The notes beneath the pieces are model-generated. The model worked only from the letters and a program-made list of their open reading frames with translations. It was not told where the DNA came from and did no database searches. Below are positions 46,239 through 54,253 of a stretch of DNA of 64,000 nt, piece after piece. The stretch covers positions 124,001 to 188,000 of the forward strand of contig NAEP01000023.1 in NCBI GenBank assembly GCA_002529645.1, written 5' to 3'. Both the position numbers and the translations under genes were made by a program. Every line of letters begins with the position of its first letter. The first letter of the stretch is position 1. The DNA comes from Candidatus Lumbricidiphila eiseniae. GTDB taxonomy: Bacteria > Actinomycetota > Actinomycetes > Actinomycetales > Microbacteriaceae.

Positions 46239-47477
46239 ATGGAAACCGATCTCATCCATTGCAATGCGCCAAGTCCCAAACGATTTGTTCAGGGCACCCA
46301 TCGAATGTGCGCTCCAGGCGAAACTTTCGAACGCTTCTCACCCTTTTTGGGACGTTGCGGTATCACGCGGTTGGCGAACGTGACCAATCTGGACACAATC
46401 GGCCTTCCGGTATATGTAGCGATACGCCCCAATTCTCGTGGCCTTTCTACTTCCCAGGGCAAGGGGATTACCCGTGACGCCGCGCGTGTGTCGGCGATGA
46501 TGGAATCTTTCGAGGGATGGCACGGCGAGAATATCGTCGTGACCGGACCGTACGCCAGACGTCGAGAAGCCGAGGATTTGAGCGGCATTCGGGCCGTTGA
46601 CGTCGCCGGCCTGTATCGCCGGGGGGAATCGTCGGCCTGGAGCGAGCGTCGACGCTTGCCGTGGTGCGTTGGCCGCGACCTCCTAACTGACTCAGCTGTG
46701 CTGGTGCCGTACGACGCTGTCTCGACGGATTTCACCGAGACAGTGATGCCGACGCCGATCATTCGGACGACGAATGGACTCGCTAGCGGGAATTTGCAGT
46801 TGGAAGCGGAGCTTCACGGACTCTACGAAGTACTTGAGCGCGACTCCGTTGGCCGTTGGACCAAGCAAAATCCGGACTGGAGCGATGTTGTTGATCCTTC
46901 GACGCTCGATGACGAGAATCGCGAGATCATTGCCGCAGTGCGAGAAGCGGGTCTGGTCGTCGCTGTCCGGCAGCTTCCCTCGTGGTGCGGTCTTCCGGTG
47001 TTCGCTGCCATGATCGCGCCGAGCCTGGCGCAGCCTTCGCTCCCACGCGCCACCTTTTCTGGTTATGGTGCCCATCTTGACCCGAAAGTGGCAGTGAGCC
47101 GTGCGCTCACCGAGGCCGTGCAGAGTCGGCTCGCGTTGATCAGCGGAAACCGGGACGATCTCTGGCCCTCCGAATACGCACGTGTCCTCGATCACCGTGC
47201 TGCCGACGAATGGTCGCGAAGCATCGCTGCCGCACCACTCTCGGTCAATTTTACCGACGTCCGCGACCTCTCCACGAGCACGCTTGACGAAGATCTCGAT
47301 CTTCTGCTCGCTCGGCTCCGGGATCACGTTGATTTCGTCGTCGCTGTCGATCTACGCCACGAGGAACTTGGGATCCCGGTAACAAAGATCGTAGTATCTG
47401 GGATGCATGGCATCCCCTTCGACGAACGTCGTCGATTCGGGATCTCAGAGTCAATTTCGGAGGTACCTAAACTATGA
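46239..47477 (+). CDS. TfuA-associated YcaO (peptide thioamide-forming)
   Basis: ATG 46239 is preferred (GGGGA upstream); the longer frame overlaps the permease gene. The protein is distant from the other two YcaO proteins. The block GLSTSQGKGITRDAARVSAM and MESFEGWHGE is the form seen in YcaO proteins that work with TfuA, and the ExxQ motif is present (TEAVQSRLAL). The last ER of SxxxExxER is EG here. There is no Pro-rich C terminus. It overlaps TfuA by four bases. The activity is backbone amide-to-thioamide conversion by analogy with characterised YcaO/TfuA pairs. Confidence 0.85.
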   Translation: METDLIHCNAPSPKRFVQGTHRMCAPGETFERFSPFLGRCGITRLANVTNLDTIGLPVYVAIRPNSRGLSTSQGKGITRDAARVSAMMESFEGWHGENIVVTGPYARRREAEDLSGIRAVDVAGLYRRGESSAWSERRRLPWCVGRDLLTDSAVLVPYDAVSTDFTETVMPTPIIRTTNGLASGNLQLEAELHGLYEVLERDSVGRWTKQNPDWSDVVDPSTLDDENREIIAAVREAGLVVAVRQLPSWCGLPVFAAMIAPSLAQPSLPRATFSGYGAHLDPKVAVSRALTEAVQSRLALISGNRDDLWPSEYARVLDHRAADEWSRSIAAAPLSVNFTDVRDLSTSTLDEDLDLLLARLRDHVDFVVAVDLRHEELGIPVTKIVVSGMHGIPFDERRRFGISESISEVPKL

Positions 47478-48796
47478 GCGCCCCCACCGCTGTTTTCCTT
47501 GGACCTTCGCTGCCCCTTGCCGAGGCGCGCGCGATCCTGCCCCATGCGGACTACTACGGCCCCGCGCGCGCCGGCGATATCTACCGGGCGGTTGCCTTCA
47601 ACCAAGCGAAGATAATTGTGCTCATTGACGGTTTCTTCGGTTCCGTACCTTCTGTCTGGCACAAGGAAATCCTCGCTGCCTTGTCTGACGGATGTGTCGT
47701 TTTCGGCGCATCCAGTATGGGCGCGCTCCGCGCCGCCGAGTGTGATTCCTTCGGTATGGTCGGCTACGGCTGGGTCTACGAGCAGTACGCCTCTGGAGCG
47801 CTTGAGGACGACGACGAAGTAGCCCTTCTGCATCACGGATCAGATCAAGGCTATTCTCCGGTAACAGTTCCAATGATTGTGCTTCGACGCGGCATCGAGC
47901 TGGCGGTCCTCTGCGACCCCTTTCACAAGGAGGCGGGACAGCGACTACTTCATACGGCCAAGCACTTTGCATATCAAGAACGTAGCTGGACTGCCCTAGC
48001 GGACACTCTCACCCCGACTGATCCTGCTGCAGGAGATCTCCTCGAAGTTGTTCGTGCGAGCGGGACCGATGTAAAGGCCGACGACGCACGCATGGCTCTT
48101 CAGGCCGCAGCACAGCATGCTGGCTTCCAGATCCAGGATCCCGCCGCAACTCCCGTTATTGTGGAAGACACCGCGTTCTGGCGCCGTCTCCGCGCCGAGG
48201 TTGGTGGATCTCGCATCGAGCCGTTGACTAATGAGAGACAGCCGCCTGCGCCTGTCCTGGCAACGATGGACAGACCTCTAGCGGATGCGCTTCGGACACC
48301 GTCCGATCATCAGGTCGGACTCGAAGCGCGCCTTTTTGCTCAACTCGTCAACGATACCGCTGAGGTACTGGGAGTGATACCCAGCAGTGAAGCGCTGCAG
48401 ATCCGGGCCAATGAATTCCGGCGGGTAAACAGCCTCCACTCGGGCGAGGCCATGAAGCAATGGCTGCAGGAGCGCGGCCTTAGCGTCGCTAGCTGGATAG
48501 CCGCGCTCCGGTTCGACCTCTTGGTTGATCGGCTAGAAGACGAATACGCTAGCAGCCTCCGCAACTATCTGCCAATGCTTCTTGCACGTGCGGCACGTCC
48601 GCTCTCCAAGGAACGCAGTGTCACGCTGACCTTGGAAGCCGATGAACCAGGCGATCTACTCTACAGTGCACTCGCCAATCTCGCGCAGAGTGAAGGCGTA
48701 CCGCGCGCGGCGAGCTATGACTCACTGGCCCGACGGCTTGGTTTCGACTCCCTCTCCGAACTCATCGAGATGGCACGGTGCTCGCCATCGGCCTGA
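47474..48796 (+). CDS. TfuA-like protein
   Basis: The first 150 residues are a clear TfuA core: AVFLGPSLPLAEARAILPHA, ARAGDIYRAVAFNQAK, VLIDGFFGSVPSVWHKEILA, FGASSMGALRAAECDSFGMV and LEDDDEVALLHH. Work on a methanogen TfuA showed a Ser-Lys hydrolase that releases sulfide from thiocarboxylated ThiS for the YcaO enzyme. The candidate Ser (SSMGALRAAE) and Lys (WHKEIL) are both present. The 440-aa length includes a long C-terminal domain of unknown function. The gene end overlaps the convergent E1 gene by 82 nt. Confidence 0.9.
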   Translation: MSAPTAVFLGPSLPLAEARAILPHADYYGPARAGDIYRAVAFNQAKIIVLIDGFFGSVPSVWHKEILAALSDGCVVFGASSMGALRAAECDSFGMVGYGWVYEQYASGALEDDDEVALLHHGSDQGYSPVTVPMIVLRRGIELAVLCDPFHKEAGQRLLHTAKHFAYQERSWTALADTLTPTDPAAGDLLEVVRASGTDVKADDARMALQAAAQHAGFQIQDPAATPVIVEDTAFWRRLRAEVGGSRIEPLTNERQPPAPVLATMDRPLADALRTPSDHQVGLEARLFAQLVNDTAEVLGVIPSSEALQIRANEFRRVNSLHSGEAMKQWLQERGLSVASWIAALRFDLLVDRLEDEYASSLRNYLPMLLARAARPLSKERSVTLTLEADEPGDLLYSALANLAQSEGVPRAASYDSLARRLGFDSLSELIEMARCSPSA

Positions 48797-49923
48797 CACC
48801 GACGTTCCTTCGCCCAACCGAGGAACCCGCCGTCTAGGTAACGCAACCGGCCGACGGTGCCGAGAGGAAGCGCCTGCGCTGCTTGCATCGAACGAATGCC
48901 AGAGTGGCAGTAGAGGACGACATCGTCGGCCGGATTGAGTAGCGCGGACGCTTCACCCAATAGGAAGAGGCCGAGCGGGATTAGTTCGTCGCCGAGGATT
49001 GCCGCCTCGTCGTGCTCGACGGTCTCGCGAACGTCAACCAAACGGAAACCCGCGGGCGGATCATTGAGAAGTGCATCGAGTTCGGCGGGGCTCAGGGCCT
49101 CAAGTGTTGAGGTCAGCGAGATATCGCATGCAGCGCCGATGTAGTCGGGTGAGTCCTCCAGCACGCGCATCGTGCGTGTTCCGCAGGTCGGGCAATCTTC
49201 TCGTTTGACGGGAGCCATTGACGCCCACTCACCACTCAGGGCATCGAAGATACGCAGTCGGCCAACATAGGTGTGACCGGCACCAAGAATGAGTGCAATT
49301 GCAGCGCTCGCCTGCGTGGTTCCGATGGCACCGCAGACAGCACCGACAACACCGGCCTCGGTGCAAGAAGGTACTTGGGCGCTTGCTGCCGAGGGAAAGA
49401 CACACCGATAGCACGGGCCGATCACTGCCGGCCACCACACGCATACCTGCCCTTCGAACTGGAAGACGGAGCCCCATACATGCGGTTTGCCGACAAGTGC
49501 GCACGCGTCGGAGAGGAGATAGCGCGTGCCGTAGTTGTCCGTCCCGTCAACGATGACGTCATAGTTCGCGAGGAGGGCGAGAGCGTTTTCCGGGGTGATC
49601 CGAGTCCGGTGTTCCACAACGGAAATGTCTGAATTCAGTGAGCGGAGCCGCCGCGCCGCAACATCGACTTTGGAAAACCCAATGTCTGCCTCGGAGTACA
49701 GCACCTGACGCTGCAGGTTCGAGAGTTCAACCCTGTCGTCATCCACAAGTCCGATGACTCCCACGCCAGCGGCAGCAAGGTACAGAGCGATAGGCGAACC
49801 AAGACCACCAGCACCAACGACAAGGACATGCGCGCGAGCGAGTTTTTCCTGCCCTGCTCTCCCGACATTCGGCAAAATCATTTGCCGTTCATAGCGCCCG
49901 AAATTCAGTACCTCATCACCCAC
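48715..49923 (-). CDS. ThiF/MoeB-type activating enzyme with rhodanese domain
   Basis: GTG 49923 (GAGGT upstream) gives 402 aa. The N-terminal E1 domain has RYERQMILPNVGRAGQEKLA, VVGAGGLGSPIAL, NLQRQVLY, DGTDNYGTRYLLSD, the Cys pairs CYRC and CPTC for zinc, and CTEAGVVGAVCG. The C-terminal rhodanese domain carries its persulfide Cys in YCHSGIRSMQ (near residue 339). This is the MoeZ-like design that adenylates a Gly-Gly carrier and transfers sulfur to it. The natural partner is the ThiS/MoaD-like protein at 37908. It is read from the opposite strand to the rest of the cluster. Confidence 0.92.
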   Translation of the reverse strand: MGDEVLNFGRYERQMILPNVGRAGQEKLARAHVLVVGAGGLGSPIALYLAAAGVGVIGLVDDDRVELSNLQRQVLYSEADIGFSKVDVAARRLRSLNSDISVVEHRTRITPENALALLANYDVIVDGTDNYGTRYLLSDACALVGKPHVWGSVFQFEGQVCVWWPAVIGPCYRCVFPSAASAQVPSCTEAGVVGAVCGAIGTTQASAAIALILGAGHTYVGRLRIFDALSGEWASMAPVKREDCPTCGTRTMRVLEDSPDYIGAACDISLTSTLEALSPAELDALLNDPPAGFRLVDVRETVEHDEAAILGDELIPLGLFLLGEASALLNPADDVVLYCHSGIRSMQAAQALPLGTVGRLRYLDGGFLGWAKERRCQADGEHRAISMSSERESKPSRRASES

Positions 49924-50143
49924 CCTTGACCTCTTTCCTCGGTCGAGAGCGAACCCGCGAACGCCCAAGGAAGTGCAGTACTCCCAAAACGGTGGCTGCA
50001 AGAACCAGAATCACACCCATCCACGGCACGTCAGTCCAGAACCATCGTATTCCCTTGTCGGACGCGTTGAATCCGATACCAAGCAAGAGTGCCAAAATTG
50101 CCGACACTAGAAGCAGTGAGCGGCGAGTAGTCTTTTCTTTCAT
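49916..50143 (-). CDS. Small two-helix membrane protein ending in Gly-Gly
   Basis: The 75-aa protein has two hydrophobic segments (LLLVSAILALLLGIGF and MGVILVLAATVLGVLHFLG) and a basic end (RSRPRKEVKGG). ATG 50143 has AGAGGA upstream. Its stop overlaps the start of the ThiF-rhodanese gene by eight bases, so the two are translated together. The terminal Gly-Gly resembles a carrier end but the protein is not a beta-grasp type, so this may be chance. It could be an immunity or assembly factor. Confidence 0.6.
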   Translation of the reverse strand: MKEKTTRRSLLLVSAILALLLGIGFNASDKGIRWFWTDVPWMGVILVLAATVLGVLHFLGRSRVRSRPRKEVKGG

Positions 50144-50331
50144 ATCTAGAGATCCTCTTCAATCGCTAGTTAGAACAGCTCACGGAAGCCCGTGAGAGCT
50201 GTATGTAGTAAGTGTCTCAGATTCTAAGGATACAACAGCTGGCCAAGAGGGTGCCCGTGTTCAAGGTAGAAGCGCAACACTTGGTGATCTTCATGTTCAC
50301 TGAGTCAAGGGTTGCGCTTCTATGGGTATAC

Positions 50332-51472
50332 ATGGCGATTATGTGTCGTGAGGTTGAGCAGATCCAGATCGAGAAGAGTGTAGATGCTGGGTGGTCTGTT
50401 CGGCAGATCGCTGTGGTGTTGGGTCAGTCTGTGTCCATGGTGTCGCGGGAGATTCGCCGGAACAAGTGGGTGGCGTGGAATGAAAACGAGTCATATCGTC
50501 CGTTCCGGGATGTTTGGTTACATACCTGGTCCGGTGACCACGGTTCAGTGCCGGGCGGAACGGGCAGAGCACCGGCGCCGGAAGCAAGCATCCAACTTGC
50601 ACCGGCCACGTGTGTTTGTTCAGGATCGGATGGTGGCTTGGATGATAGACAGACTCCGGGCGGGGTGGACGCCCCCGGATGATCGCAGGTAGGTCTCGGA
50701 TCGAGTTCCGAAGAGGGATCCGCGAATGTGGGTGAGTTGCGACACGATCTACCAGTGGATCTACCGTCCGGGACCTGCACCACCGTCAGTTGTGGCAGTA
50801 TCTGCCCCGTGCGTACGTGATACCGGCCACCACCAGCCGGGGTATGCTCCATGCGGTGGTATTTGTCCCGTGTGTACGCGATACCGTCGTAAGCTCCGGG
50901 GTAGATTGGGTGCGTTTTGACCGTATCTTGTTCCGGGTGTCTATCCGTGAACGCCCGACACACAGCAACGACCGCTCGGTGTTTGGACACCTGGGAGTCA
51001 GACTCTATCGTAGGGGCAAAAACTGTGGGTGAGGGGATTCATACCGAGGTGGAACGAGTAAGCCGGTTCATTATCGTCCGGAAAATAGACGCTCTGACCG
51101 CTGAGCGTGGGATCACAGCACAACACTCGATCTTCAGTGCCCTGCCTCCTCATACGCGGTTGTCTGTGACGATAGACAACGGTATCAAGGTGTACCGCCA
51201 CTATGAGCTGAGAGTCGAGTGGGGTATGGACACGTACTTCGTTGATCCCTACGCGGCATGTTAACACAGGAACTAACGAGCATCACGGCGGTCGGATCCG
51301 ACGCTACCTACCCACACGCACCGACTTTCGAACCATAGCCGACAAAGGAACTCTAGGAGATCATCCCCGAGATCAACAGCCAACCCCGAAAACACCTTGA
51401 CCAGGCAACACCAACAGAAATCTACCAACACCGCATAGGATCACACCACCACAGTGTTGCACTTCAGACTTG
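50332..51472 (+). pseudogene. IS30-family transposase, broken (right copy)
   Basis: Pieces in order are the HTH (SVRQIAVVLGQSVSMVSREI), the segment KQASNLHRPRVFVQDRMVAW, MWVSCDTIYQWIYRPG, LFRVSIRERPTHSNDRSVFG, GIHTEVERVSRFIIVRK and SVTIDNGIKVYRHYEL with a DDE-type Asp. In-frame stops (for example at 51261) and frameshifts are present. It is better preserved than the left copy around the second Asp, but is also non-functional. Confidence 0.8.
50800..50886 (+). CRISPR. Two CRISPR-like repeats inside the right IS30 copy
   Basis: Repeats at 50800-50825 (ATCTGCCCCGTGCG then TACGTGATACCG) and 50861-50886 (ATTTGTCCCGTG then TGTACGCGATACCG) are related to those of the left array and start exactly 61 nt apart, with one intervening sequence. 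They occupy the same place in the transposase gene. On its own this would be too little to call an array; it matters because it matches the seven-repeat array in the left copy. Confidence 0.5.
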
Positions 51473-51482
51473 AACACGGGAT

Positions 51483-51698
51483 GTGGGCCTCGGCCTTAGC
51501 ATCGGACTGGGAGGTTTCGACGTTCGCTTGATGCGCACGGCGCACCCGGACATCGACTTCACTGCGGTGCAAGTGCCAGGTGCGGTCTGCACGGTCTGCC
51601 ACAGGACGGGCGATCTTCCGGTCGTGCGACGGGGTTCTCTCACCGTCGCTGAGGTGGCAGCAGGAGCAGAGACCGATCGAAAGGAGCGGAAGGAATGA
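51483..51698 (+). pseudogene. 3' fragment of an enzyme gene cut by IS30
   Basis: The frame starts directly at the IS30 right end with LGLSIGLGGFDVRLMRTAHP and continues to a normal stop that abuts the next gene start (GGAATGATC). The glycine-rich opening resembles the end of a beta-ketoacyl synthase or chain-length factor (SIGLGGFN), which would fit the ketoreductase and thioesterase pieces downstream, but the match is short. The 5' part is missing. Confidence 0.35.
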
Positions 51699-52885
51699 TC
51701 AAGATCGCTTTGCACGACCTCACCCACTATCGCCGTGAGTCCGTCGGGATGGTTGGGCAGATAAGCTGTCGGCATCGCACTGTTCATCGTCGCTTTGTCA
51801 TTCGTCGGCTCGATTGGACAGAACGCCGATCGGTTGTTGTTCGGGACCGTCGGCGCGCCGTGGCTCGTCCAGCTCGCGACCACGGGAGACACGTGTTCGC
51901 TCGACGCTGATGTGCAGCAGAGGCTGCGGCAAGGATCTGGCGCCGAGTCGGTCCGCTCGCGGCTCGACATCAGCGCCAACCTCGCGAATTCCTCGGCTCC
52001 CACAGACCGTCCGGAGAGCGTGTCTGTCTCGCTCGTCGGCGTGGACCTGAGCGCAGAGAGCAGTCTTGCCGCAAACTTCGGCCTCCCTAGTAAACGTCTG
52101 AGCGCCGACTCCATCGTGCTGGCCGACAAAGTCGCCCGTCAGCTGGGTGTCACCGAGGGCCAGAGCATCGAACTCGTCGTCGGCACGAGGCAGCTGAGCT
52201 ATCAGATCGACAAGATCGTTTCGCCCGTCACACCAGATTTTCTCCTCGACAGTTGGGTGATCGTCGATTGAGGGACGCTGGCGCAGTCGCTTTATTCGGA
52301 CCGGAACCGAAGCAACACTGTGCTGGTGGAGGCTCCACAGACCAACGCCGCCCGCTCGGCGATCGAGTCAACCCTCGCCAATCTCGGCGTCAACCGAACG
52401 GTTTCGCTCTGGTCGGACACGAGCTGGTTGTCTCTGATGCTCGGGTCGCAGATCTGGGGCATCGTGCTCATAGCCGTATCCACGTTCACGTTCATGATCA
52501 TCTGTATCGGGCTAACGTCGCTGGTCTACTCGGCGATGCTTTCTCGAGTCCGCGACTTCGCCGTGCTGAAAACGGTCGGTGCATCCGCCGGATCGCTCCG
52601 GTGGATGCACCTCGGTGATCTCCTCGTGCAATACGCCATCGGATACCTCGCCGGGGTGATACTCGCGATGGCTGTGGTCGGCGCGGTGAACCTCCTTTCG
52701 ATCACCTCCACCAACGCGGCCTTCACCTTCGTGGTCGGCAGCACGATGCTGTCGTTTGTACCGACCTGGTGAGCGTTCGTCGCGCCCCTCGGCATCGGGC
52801 TGGTGCTCACCTGCGGGGTGCTCTGGTTCCCGATTCGTACCGTCTGCTCTCAGCCCGTTCTCGATCTCCTGGAGATCCGTTGATG
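51695..52885 (+). pseudogene. FtsX-like ABC permease, broken
   Basis: The start MIKIALHDLTHYRRESVGM is followed by a frame change near 51757. A long frame then reads SVSLVGVDLSAESSLAANFG and QLGVTEGQSIELVVGTRQLS. A TGA interrupts at 52269 and another at 52770, in frame with SLMLGSQIWGIVLIAVSTFT, SRVRDFAVLKTVGASAGSLR and the end PLGIGLVLTCGVLWFPIRTV. The architecture is a MacB/FtsX-type permease with four membrane segments and a large extracytoplasmic domain. The second TGA sits where a Trp codon would fit. Confidence 0.7.
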
Positions 52886-53160
52886 TTCACATCGACATCC
52901 ACCGCACTCAACGAGACCCATGTTCTTGATCCGCTTCAGCGAGACGGACATGGCCAGTGTGTTCCACCACAGCAGCATGCTCGTGTGGTTCGCGCTGATC
53001 GGGGCGATGGCCGGGGGAGAGTCGACAATCAGGGTCGACGATAAGCCGATCTCCGCCCCCGTCGGACTGCGCCGCAAGCAGAGGTTTAGCCAGATTGCGA
53101 TGGCGGCGGCAGTCGATGCCTTCGACCACGCGCGTTTCTCCAAAATCACCCGCGGACCTC
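52883..53160 (+). pseudogene. Hotdog-fold thioesterase-like fragment
   Basis: After the permease remnant, HVLIRFSETDMASVFHHSSM and LVWFALIGAMAG match the N-terminal signature of 4-hydroxybenzoyl-CoA-type thioesterases (RFSETDxxGVxHxxxYLxWF). The remainder (STIRVDDKPISAPVGLRRKQ) does not follow the family and runs into the next broken gene. It is a truncated remnant. Confidence 0.45.
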
Positions 53161-53560
53161 GAGCGGGTCAAGCAGGCGGCGTGGCTGATGGCCTCGCGCA
53201 AGAGCGGGACGATCGTGAACATCTCCTCTTCACCAGCCTTGTCGGACAAGCGAACTATACCGCTGCCAAGGCGGGGGTGCTTGCGTTTACCAGGACCCCG
53301 GCCAAGGAATTGGCGGCGATGAACATCCGTGTGTAAATGCCGTGGCACCAGGTTTCATCGACACCGACACGCTCGAGGCGCTGCCGGTAGCCATGCGCGA
53401 AGAATACCTCGCTCTCATTCTGGAGGGTAGGCTCGGACGTGCGACACAGATCGCGGATGCGGTCCACTTCCTCGTGAGCCCCGCCGCCTCATACGTGAAT
53501 GGCTACACGGTAGTCAGCACTGAAATCACCTACAGTTTCGTGGATGGAGGCCCGCGATAA
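53090..53560 (+). pseudogene. Short-chain dehydrogenase/ketoreductase, broken
   Basis: Pieces of an SDR (FabG-like) protein lie in three frames: KQAAWLMASRKSGTIVNISS, then LVGQANYTAAKAGVLAFTRT with the catalytic YxxxK (YTAAK). After a 2-nt frame change at about 53333 come NAVAPGFIDTDTLEALPVAM and FLVSPAASYVNGYTVVSTEI. The 5' part with the NAD(P) site is missing. Confidence 0.65.
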
Positions 53561-54253
53561 TCGACCTCGAAAGACTCACCAGGACCTATGGCGACGGACC
53601 GAATATCGTGCTCGCGAACCCGAGATATCTCACTGCAGATCGGCCGGAGCGAGTTTGTCGTGCTAGCTGGGCCGTCGGGCTCTGGGAAGACGACGCTGCT
53701 GAACCTGATCGGCGGCCTCGACGCCGCTACTTCTGGTTCGATCCGCGTCAACGGTGTCGAGCTCACTACGCTGTCGCCCAAGGCTCTCGCCGACTTCCGA
53801 CGCGATCACGTCGGCTACGTGTTTCAACGGTCGAATCTGGTCGCATCGTTATCGGTGTATGAGAACGCCGTTCTGCAACTGCGCCTGTAGCGGAGACTGA
53901 CTCGGGCCGCGAAGGAGCGCACGCGGCGTCTGCTTAACGACATCGGCTTGGGTACCAAACTGGACGCGCTTCCCGCGCAGCTTTCGAGTGGTCAGCAGTA
54001 GCGTGCTGCCATCATCCGTGCAGTCGTCGGCGAGACCGCCCTCGTGGTTGCCGACGAACCGATGGCCAGCCTCGACTCGGCGAATGCCGACGGTGTGCTC
54101 GCCCTGATGCACCGACTGAACGAAGAGAGCGGCACGACGATCATCGTCTCGTCGGACGATGAGAGGGTCATCGCCGCAGGGCGTCGTGTCGTACATCTGG
54201 TCGACGGCGCAATGGCCTCGGAATCCGCGGAAGGGTTGACCTTCCGCTGCCTC
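53556..54253 (+). pseudogene. MacB-type ABC ATPase, broken
   Basis: IDLERLTRTYGDGPN starts the gene, and a frame change precedes RDISLQIGRSEFVVLAGPSG with an intact Walker A (GPSGSGKTTLL) and the Q-loop VGYVFQRSNL. TAG codons at 53888 and 53998 interrupt the frame where Gln codons would be expected (the second in the signature SSGQQxRAAI). The Walker B is LVVADEPMASLDSANAD. It pairs with the permease remnants on both sides. Confidence 0.75.

Larger units (their letters stand above)
36205..51480. mobile_element. Putative IS30-bounded composite transposon carrying the RiPP cluster
   Basis: Two degenerate IS30-family copies in the same orientation bound 12.5 kb that holds the whole peptide-modification cluster. 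The pentamer ATGTG lies immediately outside the left end of the left copy (36200-36204) and immediately outside the right end of the right copy (51481-51485). The inner flanks differ. This is the pattern expected if the whole unit moved once as a composite element. The evidence is modest, because five bases can match by chance and GTG precedes the left end of both copies. Confidence 0.5.
50254..51480 (+). mobile_element. IS30-family element, right copy, degenerate
   Basis: The ends are CCCGTGTTCAAGGTAGAAGC... at 50254-50280 and GTGTTGCACTTC...ACACGGG at 51454-51480, matching each other over about 23 of 27 positions and nearly identical to the left copy. The element is 1227 bp. It carries two CRISPR-like repeats 61 nt apart, so a repeat-array-free ancestor would be about 1166 bp. 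It is in the same orientation as the left copy. Confidence 0.8.

Noticed and set aside
37809-50143. Thiopeptide cluster
   Set aside because: The precursor cores look thiopeptide-like, but no Ser/Thr dehydratase genes and no pyridine-forming enzyme are present, so macrocyclic thiopeptide formation is not supported.
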